DNA of 64,000 nt from contig NC_088679.1 in the NCBI RefSeq assembly GCF_950023065.1, positions 51,770,001 to 51,834,000 of the forward strand. Direction: 5' to 3'. The notes under the pieces were generated by a model, which did not search any database, was not told where the DNA came from, and saw nothing but the letters and a program-made list of their open reading frames with translations. The DNA is from Planococcus citri. Lineage: Eukaryota; Arthropoda; Insecta; Hemiptera; Pseudococcidae. Positions 1 through 12,554 of this stretch are shown here, in pieces (the stretch's first letter is position 1; the number at the start of each line of letters is the position of its first letter). Made by a program: the position numbers and the translations under genes.

Positions 1-3000
1 CAGTTACTGTCAGAGTAAGCACTCTGAAGGAGGAATAGCTTCAATCCCGATCTACCAACCAAGCATTGACCTGAAGAAGCCCTGTAAATATAACCCATCA
101 TGATGCATTACCTCAAGCTGTAAATAACTATAGTTATATTGTTCAAAACCTATGCATGCCCTACTTAAATATATATTTTTTCTCAACACCACGAGCTTAA
201 ATAAATTTAGTGTGGGTTTCTTGTATTATAATACTGTACATTTGCAAAAAAGACCAATTTAACTAATCATACTCATTTTCCTACATTTTTCAGCTTAAAT
301 TAATTAGTCACAATTAGTTTGTACTCTCAAGTCCAATGTGAGAAGCCAGTGAGAAGCCCTTAGCAAGTGCACTGGTCTCCTCGCAAAAGTCCACCCATAT
401 AAGAAACTCGTGTAATGCAAAGGGGGGGAGACCAACACTCGTTGAACCCCCCTAGGCACCAAATTCTTCTCCCTATAATCCTTTTCCCAAGACGGGTTGG
501 GGGACTCAGTCTACCTGATGAGCATGCTTTTGAGGGTCAAATTTTTAAAAAAACGCTATAAAATATAGCAGAAACTTTGATGAGGAAGGTCGCAAAAACA
601 TATTATACACATACAGGTGCATCTTCAGCTAAGATTTTAGGTGTTCAAGTACATTTTTAGATTTCTGGTGAATGTTAAAAAATCAAATTTGCACTAAAAA
701 TGAAAAAAATATCAAAATTTTACTATCAATTTACCTATAAATCTGAAATTTGGTATCTACCTTATATTTTTGACCCTTTGAATCGATTGCAAGTGATTTC
801 GAACCGTTTTGAGCCGATTTGGGGAGCTGTTTTAGCAAATTTTTGAAAGTTCAAATTTTCACAAAATTTCAACCACTGAAGTTGGACAGCTGAAATTCAT
901 ATTCTCTTCTAATTTCAACATGCTAAGTTGATTGAAGGTGGTTTCAAGACCTTCCCAGATATATTTTTAAAATTCCAGATTTTCAAAAAGTGTCATAAAA
1001 TTTTTTAAATTAGCTTTAGCATTGCATTGATTACATGCCATTTTTCCAAAATCAGTTTCCTCCAGTTCAGAGCTGTTTTGGCTCGATTGATTTTTAAAAA
1101 TTCACGAAAAATGCACCTTGAGCTCCTTAAATTTTGGTAGACGATGTACCATGTATATATTTTTGTATGCTATTTCGATATTAGCTTTGTCTAGTTCGTA
1201 AATTGTTTCGCTAGTTGGAATACCTATCTCGTCAGAGTTGCTGCTAGATTTTATAGCGTTTTTTGAAAAATTTGGTCCTCAAAAAGGCACTTTTTTCCAC
1301 TCGTGTTGAAAATGACTTTCAAAACGTGATGGTGGATGTAGGACATCATAACAAAAATAAAAGATTAATTTGTTATAGTTCCAGCTACTCAGTCATATTT
1401 TCAGAATTTTACTCAAATTGTTTCAAAAAATTGGGAGCCTCATTCAAAAAATACTACCTTGTATTTTCTCCACTGGCATCAACAAACTTCAAAACGTTAT
1501 TGCAACTGAAATGTGACCAGAAACGATGTTTTCCAAATAATAACCAGCTTTAGAATTTTCCATCTACATTCTACATATTTATGTATAATTTTTGGGCAAT
1601 TTTGAAAAATTTAAATCTCTGTAAAACCCTTGATTTTCCGATTGAACAACCAGAAAACCTTTTGTGGACTACTTCATGGCTTCTCATGCTTGAGTGTATC
1701 CTTTTTAATTTCAAGATTTCGAAATTAGTCGTAATTTTGGTTTTGGGAAAATTGACTGCTTATTCAAACATACCTACTGGAAATTTTTTGCTCTTCGATT
1801 TTTGTTCAATATTTTTTGTTTTTCAAAATAGCTGAATCACCCAAGTGTTGGTTATTTTCATTATTTCTTTTAAAAATACCTATGTTTGTTTTTTTTCCTT
1901 TCTTCAAGTCCAGATATTAAGTACAGAACCACGATTTTCTGGAACAATGGGGTATTGAGTATAAAGTAACTAAGTATAATTATATGATCGATATTTTCAA
2001 AATAAAAACTTGATCAATCATTCTATTCACAAATGTTCTTCGATGTAAATTTGTTACGTTCATAGATCTGCAACACAAGTAGAAAAATACTCCGAATACA
2101 ACAATAATATTCCTAATATACATATAGGTACGTCAAAATCTTAGATTCATTCGACTTATGAATTCAGGCAATCGGCGATATTACCGCCGAAATGTTTTTA
2201 TTCGTTTTATTTTTCGTCCAAAGAAGGCGATTTTAATGATAATAATAAAAATAAACATCCACAACCTGTCAAAAAATTCCAACAACGTGAATATTGGAGT
2301 ACTTTACTGACACTCTACTCGTATTCCGCCAAACTTCCATTATTTTTTCTGTTTCATTAACACGTTAGATAATTTCAAAGTATGTCGATACCCTTCAATG
2401 AATACGGTAGGCAAACATAAACACATGTACCGCAAATATCGACTCGACGTGTTGGTGTTACCTACATTTATTACGTCCCTCTCTGTATAGTTAAGGTACA
2501 TATCTGTGATAAACTTACAGCTTTAAGTACGTGTTTCGAACTCGCTCCTTCGATATCGACGCGATTAACACCTTTGCTAGTTTTCGTTTTTCTACGTACC
2601 TCTACCCACATTATAAAATGCCCATCACACACACACACTACCAAAAAAATATACCTACATTACGTACAGAAAGCATTAAAAAGAAAACCACGCCTTGAAA
2701 GATACCCATTAATGAGTGTTTTTTTTCTCATTCTTAAATCACCATCTTATTCCAGAAGATAAAACTATGAAAGAATGTTCACTCGAGAAAATGTTTGCCT
2801 TTTTTTTTGGCATGTTTAATCGAGCAATTTTATGTGAATTTTCCAAAACGACGAGAAAGAATCAAAATACACGAAGCTATGTTCATTATTAACAAATCAA
2901 AAGCTAAACAGTGCACAACCAACAAATCCAACCAACTCCCACGAATAGCCGAACATTCCTTCGTTCTTTTTAACTTTTTCTTGTAATTTTAGTTCGCTTG

Positions 3001-5931
3001 AAGAACCAAAGAAGGAATTTGGTATTTTAATGTCAAAGAGTTTCCTTTATTCGTAGGATACGGTCAGAAGATGTTTTTCGAGCGAATGATGGTAGAGTAT
3101 AAATAGGTATGGTTATTTCATTTAAAATACAATCAAAGGGATTAGATGTACGCGAATGTAATCAACGAGTAGTTTTTCATTCATAGATGAAGATAATTAT
3201 TTGATGTATGTATTAGATAAGAAGATAGGTAATTTGCCACAGTGTACAGTTTTTTTACCTCATTCAAGGCACCTACCTAGTACCTATCCTATCAAAGAAT
3301 ACGATGAAATTTAAAGTTTAATAGTGTTTTAGTAGTTGGTATTTGAAACTGAAACGAAAATAAGTTAATTTGAGTGGAATCATTTTGTCGTACAGGTAAT
3401 TCTGTATAAGTAAGCATCCATCTCTCAGTATCAATGTAGATAAATAAACAAAGCATGGTCGCTCTGAAATCCATTCAAAAATTTCCTCATTGAACTTCTC
3501 AGCAAACCTTTCACCCAGACAGATTCATAATGAATAATGATCGAGCAAATACAGGTAGAAACCGAAGTGCAATATTTTTGAAAACCATCACTTCTCATAC
3601 AAACATTTTGTAAAAATTATAGTAGACAAAAAGCTTTGCTTAGTCAAATGAAAATCATTTCTTAGGTAGGTAAATTTAACAGAAACGACTAAACGAGTTA
3701 TATTTGACGATATAATTGTACGAAAATGAATTATAAAGATGATTTTGTTCACCAATTTGGAATTCGGATACACATTGAAACTCTCAAATTATTCCAATCG
3801 GAAAAAATACTCGTACATTTACGCAGAACACGAGAATACAATATAACTATACGAATCTAGCCGAGTATCCAATCGAAGAATTAATTGAAATGATATCAAA
3901 ATACGTGTATTTTTCTCGAATCAAAAATCTACTAATCCCACTCTACGCTGCACTGCGGTAAGTATAATTATCTAATCGTGAATTTTCAGCTTTGTTTTCG
4001 AGCATTTATAATATCGATACGTAATTACCTGTCGAATCAGAAAAAACAGTCCGCAGGTCGAAGGTTCATATGGATCGATGCCTGAAATACATCCGCGAGT
4101 GTAATTCATCTAAAGCACATTTTCGTTTCGAAAATATTGAATTTTTTGTTTTTAAAAAACGATTATATATAAAGTAATTATCGAAACAATGCACGGTTAA
4201 TGTATATTTTCGACAAACTCGCGAATAAATGTCATCGCTTCGTTTTTGGTAAGCATGTTCGTGCGAGAATTTCACGCAGGCGTGTTTCCTTTGAATGTAC
4301 GACAGCTTAGAAACCTATTACATTTCGCTCGTGACCAGGTTTCAGCTGCTTTTCGCTGCGGATACCACCTACGTAGGTGGAAGAGTACCTAGCTACAGAG
4401 AACTTCGAAATTTGAGCGTTTTGTTGTTGGTGGTTTTTATAAATATATGATTTTATAGATTTAGAATGCAGAAAGCTACCTACGTAATCATCGAAGCTAA
4501 AGAAAAATTGCACAATTTGGCTGACAAAGTTGCAAGTATAGGTATAGGTATTCTGAAATAGAAATTAAACAAAATCCAAAGTTTATTCGATATAATCAAG
4601 TTAAGCTCACAATACGTTCATAGAGTCTGTTTACTCAACTCTTTCTCAAACGTATAATACTTCTTATGTGCGATCAATAGATACTTATTCTATTCAGAAT
4701 CCTACATTTTTTGTTTTATCGTAGGTCGTAGCCCGTACGTTTCTAACTTTATATTGACACTTGGAGCTGGATTTAGCATTTACTCGTTCCATTGTCAGTT
4801 GTCATAGCCAGAAGTAAAATTACCACCCTTCTATTAAACGACTTTAGAACATTGCCACTGTATTTTAATGCATGTAAAATGTCACCCAGGCCTCTAATAT
4901 ATTTATGCAGACTGTACAGTGCACATAAAAACCGCACAGAAAGAACTAGACAAGTCGAAAATTTTCAAAAATGAGTTTAGGGTCGAATTAAATTCACACT
5001 GAGCCCTGAGGAGTGAAAAAATGTATCCATTTGGATTTTGAAAAAAATTGATGTTTTATTGTAAAAATGGTCTTTAAAAAATAGAGGAGGAAAGAGAAAT
5101 GAGCCTAGACCAAATCTGAGGCAAAAGGAAGAAAATTTCAACATTAATAAGTATTTAGAATGCGAAAATTTTTCATTATCTCATCGCATGATAATCGATT
5201 TTTATCGAATTCAAGTTGTTACAAAACACTAATTTTTCAGTTTTTTGCTTGATTTTTTCACGAAAAGAATGACTTTTCAACTCATAACTGGCGTATCGCT
5301 TCATTTTTTTTCTATTATGCTTCGAGTTGTGTTTGTGGGATGTTGTGTGATAGGTATATTTCCGGTCATTACTTTTTTGAAATTCAAAAATTCACTACAA
5401 AGTTAGAGCATTTTGATACTTTAAACGCCGCAACCCAAGAGTTTAAGTAGGTTATACTTGCCTGGTTCTTTCTATGCACCTACTCTTCAAATGTCATTCC
5501 AGAAGGAGACGAAAATATTATCATTTTTTTCAATGGTAATTTTTTTCTATTCTATTATCAATTTTTTCATCAATTTTTAGGCTGAATGAATGAGATATGC
5601 TTTCTTTTCAGAAATAAAATCAACATAATCTACGTTAAAAAGTCTTCTAAAAATTCATTCTAAAAACAGTAGACCTAATGTTGATCACTTATTGACAATG
5701 ATACCACATAAAGCTAAAGATTCAAATACCCACTCCAATTTTCCCAATGACCTATCCCATACCCCAAACTTCATGTCCCAACCTCATCTATCCCGATTAG
5801 TGATTAGTCAATGTTACACAATACACTAATTCGGATTTTGAGTAATCAGTAATCACTCAAAAAAAAAAAGTTTCTGAAAAATTTATCTGAAATGCATACA
5901 AACTCATAGAGAGTGGATGGATATTAAGTAG
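1..5931. other. Intergenic DNA, no gene recognised
   Basis: AT-rich sequence with many short A/T runs and no open frame that resembles a protein I know. The short open frames here have no domain-like composition, no splice-flanked neighbours and no bias. A short CA run lies near 2628. Nothing else could be supported. Confidence 0.6.
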
Positions 5932-6330
5932 TTCTGGGAAAAATATGAAAAAGCCTTTGACAACGTTAAGTGGAAGATATTAAGGGGAAACCTTGAAAAA
6001 AATGGGAGTACCAAAACACCCGATTGGCCTAATGAAGAACCTGTACAAAAACAACAACGCACAGGTGAAGGTAGAAGGAGAACTGACTGATCATTTTAAG
6101 ACTTGCAAAGGTGTGAGGCAGGGATGCATTCTCAGCCCAATACTGTTTAACGTGTTTAACGCATACTTATGGAGAATGGATAATGAGGGAAGCTCTAGAA
6201 GGATGGAAGAAAGGAGTTACACTAGGAGGCAGGAAAATATTGAATCTGAGATATGCAAATGACACTACAATACTGGATGGAAAGTGAAAACATCAACAAC
6301 ATGAAGGAGATCATGACTCATGAGCAAGAT
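5932..6330 (+). pseudogene. Non-LTR retrotransposon reverse transcriptase, 5' fragment
   Basis: This is the middle of an endonuclease/reverse transcriptase polyprotein of the non-LTR (LINE) type. Near 5932-5970 one frame reads FWEKYEKAFDNV, which fits RT motif A with its catalytic Asp. The frame then shifts by one in an A-run near 5995-6003. The next frame reads KMGVPKHPIGLMKNLY and then GVRQGCILSPILFNVF, the RT motif B region typical of LINE elements. The downstream FADD-box region is not intact. The fragment stops at 6330 where a DNA transposon is inserted, and RT coding resumes after 7557. The frameshift and missing ends show a dead copy. RTE or a related clade is likely, but the clade was not resolved. 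Confidence 0.85.
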
Positions 6331-6483
6331 TAGAGCCCTGCGCCAACAACAAAATGATTGGCGGCCTGGCTATGGCAAGTGTAGCACAGTGGCTGGTGGT
6401 GGAGCAAGATTAGAGCCCTGCACCAACAATAAAATTATTGGTGGCAGCTATGGCAAGTGCAGTACTGTGGCTGGTGGTGGAGC
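6331..6483. repeat. 80-bp tandem duplication at the left end of the outer hAT element
   Basis: Two units start at 6331 and 6411. Each begins with the terminal repeat tagagccctgc and runs through caacaa-aaaa-attgg, tatggcaagtg and gtggctggtggtggagc. The first unit ends in the 8 bases agcaagat, identical to the bases just outside the element on the left. The second unit has diverged by several substitutions and a small deletion. Confidence 0.8.
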
Positions 6484-6702
6484 CGATTCCAGCCAACGTT
6501 TTTGGCGGCTGCAAAAATTTTACTCGGGGGTGGCTCAGCCGGGTAAAAAACTGAAATTTTGCAGTAATTTTTCGTAAATTATAAAATTACCCCAAAATAC
6601 GAATTTGTGTGAAAAATTAGATTCAACTTCTCAGTCTCAAAATAGAAATAGGTACGTATTCTTTTCTGAGCTGAGAAGAGAGACCATTTTTGATTTTCAA
6701 AG

Positions 6703-7104
6703 TAGTGGTGTCAAGTATCGTCAAAAAAAGGTATCGATTAGTATCGAATGACTCTCCAAAAGTATCGATAAGTATCGATACTATTGATACTCCAATTTTT
6801 CACACTTTTGCCCATGTTTTTTTTTTAACCAATGGGCCATGGCCTAGAGGAAAAAACGAAAAATACAGTGACAATTTTACAGCTGCTGGAATTTTACAAA
6901 AATTTGAACAGTTTTTGGTAATTTTTGTTTTTTTCATGCTTTTACTCGCACTTTGGGAGGTTTAAACTATATTTTGCTATTTTGCACCATTTTTGCTAAA
7001 TTTTAACGAAATTTTGTATTAGATACTCGCTCAAAAAGTATCGATAAGTATCGAATACAGCCAAGTATCAATATCGATACTATCGATATTTTTTGACACC
7101 ACTA
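6703..7104. mobile_element. hAT-like MITE (402 bp, nested)
   Basis: The element begins TAGTGGTGTCAA and ends TTGACACCACTA, a perfect 12-bp terminal inverted repeat. It is flanked on both sides by the identical 8 bases tttcaaag (6695-6702 and 7105-7112), the target duplication expected of hAT elements. Subterminal regions contain many tatcgata-type palindromes at both ends. There is no transposase, so it must have moved with enzyme supplied in trans. It lies inside the outer hAT-like element. Confidence 0.9.
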
Positions 7105-7557
7105 TTTCAAAGTATACCTACCTATGGCAGTAGGAACTTGACAGAGGTGCACCGCGCTAGTGTCGCCTTGTTTCTGATTGGCTGACGAAAGGTCTCGGTG
7201 TAAACATTGGAATGTTATGTTGTCAAAATTGCCAAAAATTGTTGTTAATAACAGGACCTTTCGTTAGTTCCGGCGTTTTTGGCTACAATTTCCTAGAGTG
7301 CGACAGTTGTCTTGTCAAACCCGTATACTGAAAAGTTTTGCCACTTTTGCCAGTTTCACCACTGGAAAAAATCAAAATATGCGAAAAAATCACCCTGAAA
7401 TTTGCCATTTGAGTGAGTTAAGCCAGCTGAGTGAAACAGATTACTCGGCGGAGGCTGCAGTGGCTGAAGGAATTTTTGAAACGGTGGCGGTGGCATAAAA
7501 AATGTTTGAAAAATTGGTGGTGGTGGTGGCGGCGCGGTGCAGGGCTCTAGGCAAGAT

Positions 7558-8246
7558 TGATCAAGTTAACCTAGCCAGGGGTCTGAAGGTGAACAAATCA
7601 AAGACCAAGATGATGATAATAGATAGGGGGAATGACAACCAACCTGAGCTGCAAAAGATAGATGGAATTGAAGTAGTACAAAGCTTTGTATGTAGGTATA
7701 TCTAGGCTCTGTAATAACAATGGAGGTTCAGAAGATGAGATAAGATGTGCATCGATTGCAAAAACAGCAGTAGGAAAACTGTATCGAATTTGGAAAAGCC
7801 ATGGAATCATTAAGAGAACAAAATTAAAGATTGTAAAAATGCGTGTATTCTCAATATTCCTATATGCCTCAGAAACATGGACAGTGAAGAAAACAGATCA
7901 GAGCCGGATAGATGCATTTGAAAGGTATTGCTATAGACAACTGCTAGAATCTCATGGACCAAAAAAAGAACAAACAGGTCAATACTGGGAGAACTAGGTG
8001 TGAAGGACAGACTCAGCACTATTATAAGAAGGAGGATCCTGAGATATTTCAGACATATAGAGCGGTGAGACAACCTAGAGAAGCTGACTGTTCAAGTACA
8101 CATAGAGGGAAAGGTCACGCAGGTTATCGCCCACAAGGCACATGGATCTTATAAAAAAAAAGGCTACAGGACTCACCCTCAGAGAGTGCACCAGAGAGGC
8201 TGAAGACAGAGAAAGTTGGAGGCAGCTGATTGGGGATGCTCCATAG
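7558..8246 (+). pseudogene. Non-LTR retrotransposon reverse transcriptase, 3' fragment
   Basis: This is the C-terminal part of the same LINE polyprotein, continuing after the hAT insertion. The pieces GLKVNKSKTKMM, then EIRCASIAKTAVGKLYRIWK, then FSIFLYASETWTVKK and RIDAFERYCYRQLLE are the thumb and C-terminal segments common to LINE reverse transcriptases in arthropods. Frame changes occur near 7690, 7955 and 8100. A last segment near 8170-8246, with LTLRECTREAEDRESWRQLI, ends at a TAG at 8244. The many frame changes and lost N-terminus mark it as decayed. Confidence 0.85.
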
Positions 8247-9870
8247 TCACGAATCACGATGCTCAGATACGAGTGAACGACAAAGAAGAAGAAAGGAAAA
8301 AGTAACCAAAAATTCTTACTCAATAACTCATTGTCAGAAAACCAAAAAGACGAGTCAAACGTCACTTTTACTTTTTTTATATATATTGTCACGTTTGGAG
8401 CTTTTTTGATCGGATAGAAGAGTGGATTGAAAAAATTTACTAGTATTTTTTCGAATCAGTAACAACCTTCTTCGAACATTTTTTGAATCATGAAGAAAAA
8501 GTCGCAAAACATTAAAAACTTGTGTTTTTTATTTCCAAATTTTTAAATGTACATACATAGGTACATTCTTTTGATACATGCAACCTCGCCACTCCACATC
8601 CTCCTACTCTAAAATTTTTAGCAAAATTAATTTAAAACTCGTAGGGCAAAATGTCGTCGATCTAGATCCTTCTCTCAGTTTTAGTGCAATCGACCCTAAA
8701 AGCAATTCATTCAACAGAAAAAAAGGTGGAATTTCAAATTTACAGCGTATAGTTCTATAGCCAAAGGGTCCAACTACATAAATGCGCATACATGTATCTA
8801 TTATTTAGGTACGTAGGTACCTAGCGACATTTCACGAGACTGAAAATTTACACTCCAGGCAAAAAATCGTCTCGTTTTTTGTTAAACCAGGTCTTTCGAT
8901 GCGGTAGGTACGTATGAATTTGATAGGTAAATTTTCGACATTTCTGATCGTATGACGTAGATTTTAAAAATTCCGAAAAGAAAAAAAAATTAATCTTGGA
9001 AAAAAAGATACAGCAAGCAGCGAAATTGGTTGCCATCGTAACTTTTCCAATGTAAGCCAACTTACGCCTACTGCATCCCGTGTTTCCCCAAGGATTTCAC
9101 ATGTAACGTATTAACATCTTCTGAAAACGATAAAATGTTCAAATTAATTTTTTCACTATCCCTTATGTGTAGAGTTATGGTATCAATTTCGCCGGCGATA
9201 TTATTTTAAGCGATTACTGATTATATTCTGAAACTGAGCCGAATATTTTTTTTAAAAACATTTTTGGTCAGAAAAGTATCGCGTAAGCTCTCTCGCCTTC
9301 GAACAAGTTTTCAAACCAATTTACTTGCCGGAGATTTATTAAAAATTTAAACTTTGGCTGTTTATTGAATGAAAAGTGGGTCAACTTGTACATTACCGAA
9401 GCCTTGGCTCGGCAAACTTTACTTGCTTACAAGTGAGCTTAGGTAGTACTGTTCGCGCGTTGAGTTTCTTTTTTCGTTTTTCGTTTTTTTTTTTCTCATT
9501 CTCTTTAAACTTTGGAAAATGATTTTTTTAAGGGTATAAATAAACTCGGACAGATACTTCTATCTTTATCAGTAGATAATCATAGTATATCTTTGGAAGA
9601 TTATTTTCTGTGGGCGCTGATGTACTTACTCGAGTTTCCATCTTTTTTTCGAGTTTTTGGAAACTAGAAAAAAACTGTGATGATGTAGGTACCTACACGT
9701 TTTTGCTTCCCAAAAAAGCAAGACAACATTCGAACATCACACAACTTGTTGATCGGTGCGCAGTTTTTATTTTTCCCGTTCTCAAACCTCGGTTTTCCGT
9801 TTTAGCAATTGAAAGTTTTTATTGAGGAGCTGCTCGGGTAAATATAGTCAACCTTAAAAACTGAAAAAAT

Positions 9871-10122
9871 GGGGTGGGGGGACTCAACAGACTGTAGGGA
9901 ACATTTTGAGCCTCCAACTTGTAAAAACTTACGTTAGAAATCAGAAAAAAAACTTTTTTTTGAAAATATTTTTTCAATTTTTTAGGTTATTTTACGCAAT
10001 TTTGGAATATGTCCAAAATTGTTAAATTTCAAAATTTGAAACCCCTTGAAAAGTGACGGTAGAACTTGAAGACCTAAAATGTTTCCCACGGTCTTTTGAG
10101 GTACTCCCACAACCCCCCTTCA
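9871..10122. repeat. Imperfect inverted repeat
   Basis: The arm near 9875-9917 contains gggaacattttgagcct. The arm near 10068-10120, read on the other strand, contains gggaaacattttaggtct, and each is flanked by a G-rich outer segment. This resembles a degraded fold-back or MITE, but no clear target duplication was found. Confidence 0.4.
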
Positions 10123-10975
10123 ATTTTCCAAAAAAAGGCAAGGACGAACCACCCTAGTATTCATGGAAATATTGCCTTTGCTCAAAATTTAAGGTATCCA
10201 CTGGAGCACTTGGAAAATTTTAATAAAATCAAGAATCGTACCTCTTGGGTCTTTTATCCCTTCAATTTCCGGAATTGGCAAACTAATTAACGCGCTTGTG
10301 TAGCACGATTATCAGGCGAACTATTTCACACATGAAACGGAACACCCGGTGGATATGACCTTGAAAATTGGATTCTGAAATAAACTTGAGTTCAAATCAA
10401 AAAATCTCTCGTTTACTGCAAACAACTTCTCAACTTTTGAGAAATTTTCAAACATTCACGGTTCACGTTGTGTAGGTGTAGGTAAGGAAAAGGGTGTCTA
10501 TTTGTATTTCGAGAAAATTTTTCATGTACTCGTAGGTATGAGAATAGTTTTTATCGACTTGACATAAGAAATATTTTCAATCAGGTATCTTTTTCTTCGA
10601 GCTTGAGGGTTTGTTTGAAAATTTGAAAAAATTTCTGAATCACTACACAATCTTTAGCAACTAAATTGAGACTAAAATTTTAAATCTCTGCCAAAATCGT
10701 TATTCAAGTTCAGTTCAAAAAAATTTATTCCCAAATCATCATGAAAAAAAAAAATTCAAAATCACTATAAAAATTCGTTTAAAGTTGCTGCAAAAAAATT
10801 CATTGGAAATCATCACAAAAATAAGCTCTTACCACAAAAAAATTTGAAATCACTCCTAAAACACGTACCTACTCTTTCCTTTTAAAAAAAAATCTCCAAA
10901 AAATTAATTCTATACTCCTGAAATCAACAATTTTTCAATTTCAAAAATTATTTTAAAAATTAAAAAAATAGTATA

Positions 10976-11185
10976 TTACACAACGAGGGCCGAAAAAGTG
11001 ATTTTTGACGAGGGTGAGGTTTGTGACCCGAACGAAGTGAGGGGAACAACTCACACGAGTCCAAAATCACTTTTTCTCCGAGTTTAGTGAAGTAATTTTT
11101 CCTGAACGAGGGTGGAAAGTACTTATTTTTACATCCGAGCGATTCTCGCGAGGTTGGAAAAGTAGTACTTTTCACCCCTAGATAG
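10976..11185. repeat. Fold-back repeat block
   Basis: Two nested hairpins are visible. The sequence aaaaagtgattttt near 10993 pairs with aaaatcacttttt near 11063, and aagtacttattttt near 11119 is mirrored by gtagtacttttcac near 11163. The block is notably richer in CG dinucleotides (acgagg, acccgaacgaagtgagggg) than its surroundings, which suggests an inserted element rather than local sequence. The open frame crossing it on the minus strand is probably chance. Confidence 0.5.
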
Positions 11186-11526
11186 GAAAAAATATGTTTA
11201 AAGAAAAATCATCCAAAAAATCAACTCAAATCATCCAAAAATCGTCTCCCATTAGGTCTAATAGGTACCTATGTTGAAAAAATTTAAATTTATTTCAAGT
11301 ATTCCAAAAAATTACTCGTTTACGTAAACTTTGAAAAAAAACTAAAAAGTGCAAAAATTTTGTAAATTTGTTGAAATTTTATTCAGGAATCTGAAGGGAA
11401 AGATGAGATGTAAAAAATTTTAAAATTACCAAAATTTCAAATCTAATTCGAAAAATAAATTATAAAAGCAAACAAAAATTCATATATTTTCCAATTTCCA
11501 TACAAGTTCAGTACCACTTCAAAATG

Positions 11527-11551
11527 TTTTTTTTTTTTTTTTTTTTTTTTT
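11527..11551. repeat. Poly-T run (25 bases)
   Basis: Uninterrupted run of 25 T residues. It could be the A-tail of a minus-strand retroposed copy, but no element body was recognised beside it. Confidence 0.9.
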
Positions 11552-12529
11552 ATTGTTAGAACATTTTGATGCTGCATAGAAATAGTCAGTAAGTAGGTAC
11601 TTTTATATAAGTTTTTATACTTTTATCCAGAATTTCAAAAAATTCTAAAATGAAAATATCAAAAACTCCCTCGACATTGAACCTTTCGTTTCATTCTAAT
11701 CAAATTTTGTGGTGATGTGAAAATTTTTCCTAACGACTTATTGAAGTACGAAATGCGATGGTAATGGCATATTGATGAATAATTTTGAAAAATTGGGCAA
11801 AAGAGTTGAAACAGAGTTGAAAAGTAGTAGAACTTCTTAAAAATAATCATCGATTCAGAGTTCTTTTTTTAAAAAAAAATGTTGAATGAGTTGACTTGGA
11901 ACTCTCTTGAAGAGTTGATTCATTTTCAATTTGCTCAACCCCGAATCAGAAAATTTTTGTCGAAACGTGTTTCGCTCAGATATTCTGACACCTGATTAAA
12001 GTAAATTTTACATCCATACCTGCTCGAATTTTTTATCGATAAACATCTAGAAAAAATTTCAATAAAAATTCAAGTTGAACTTATCTCTGTTGACGGGGAT
12101 GATCCGGAAGTGGAAAAATGATTACCTCTAGAAATGGTTCGGTACCTAACCTTTTATTTAAAATGTACTTCTCATTGTAACCACATGAAAAATCGAAATG
12201 CCGCTAATAAAACAGAGTGACCCATATATTTCACCGTTCACTGAATGAGCTAGTTTTTTTTTCAGCATGAACCAAATTGAGATACCTATATACCGCCTAC
12301 CTATACCAGCCTCAATCAACTGTATGTTTCCGGTAAGTACATTTCGTTGAACCTTCCATACAAATGCTTAAAACGTGCACTGCAGTCGAGACTCAGCAAT
12401 TTTCATACAAGTAGGTAATGGGTACAGAGCGTCTTAAGAATCTGCGAATTAATTCGCCGCAAACAAACAAACAAATAAAAAAAAATCATAATAAAATTTG
12501 ATTGTTCTCGAATTATTGCACAAATCGAT

Positions 12530-12554
12530 ACCTACCTACCTACCTACCTACCTA
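12530..12554. repeat. (CTAC)n microsatellite
   Basis: Six tandem copies of the tetramer ctac/cctа-type unit (cctacctacc...) end just before ctattt. The same tetramer recurs in short runs through the window. Confidence 0.85.

Larger units (their letters stand above)
6331..7549. mobile_element. hAT-like DNA transposon remnant (outer, non-autonomous)
   Basis: Both ends carry the inverted repeat TAGAGCCCTGCRCC. The left copy at 6331 matches the right end at 13 of 14 bases, and a second left copy at 6411 matches at 14 of 14. The flanks are agcaagat (6323-6330) and ggcaagat (7550-7557), a 7-of-8 match that fits the 8-bp target-site duplication of hAT elements. The insertion splits the reverse transcriptase, so it is younger than that LINE copy. 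No transposase frame is visible, and the interior holds Gly/Val-type GGTGGT runs and the nested MITE at 6703-7104. Confidence 0.75.

Noticed and set aside
1263..1835. Two plus-strand open frames in the left intergenic region
   Set aside because: Composition is that of T-rich and A-rich low-complexity DNA; no domain and no splice neighbours.
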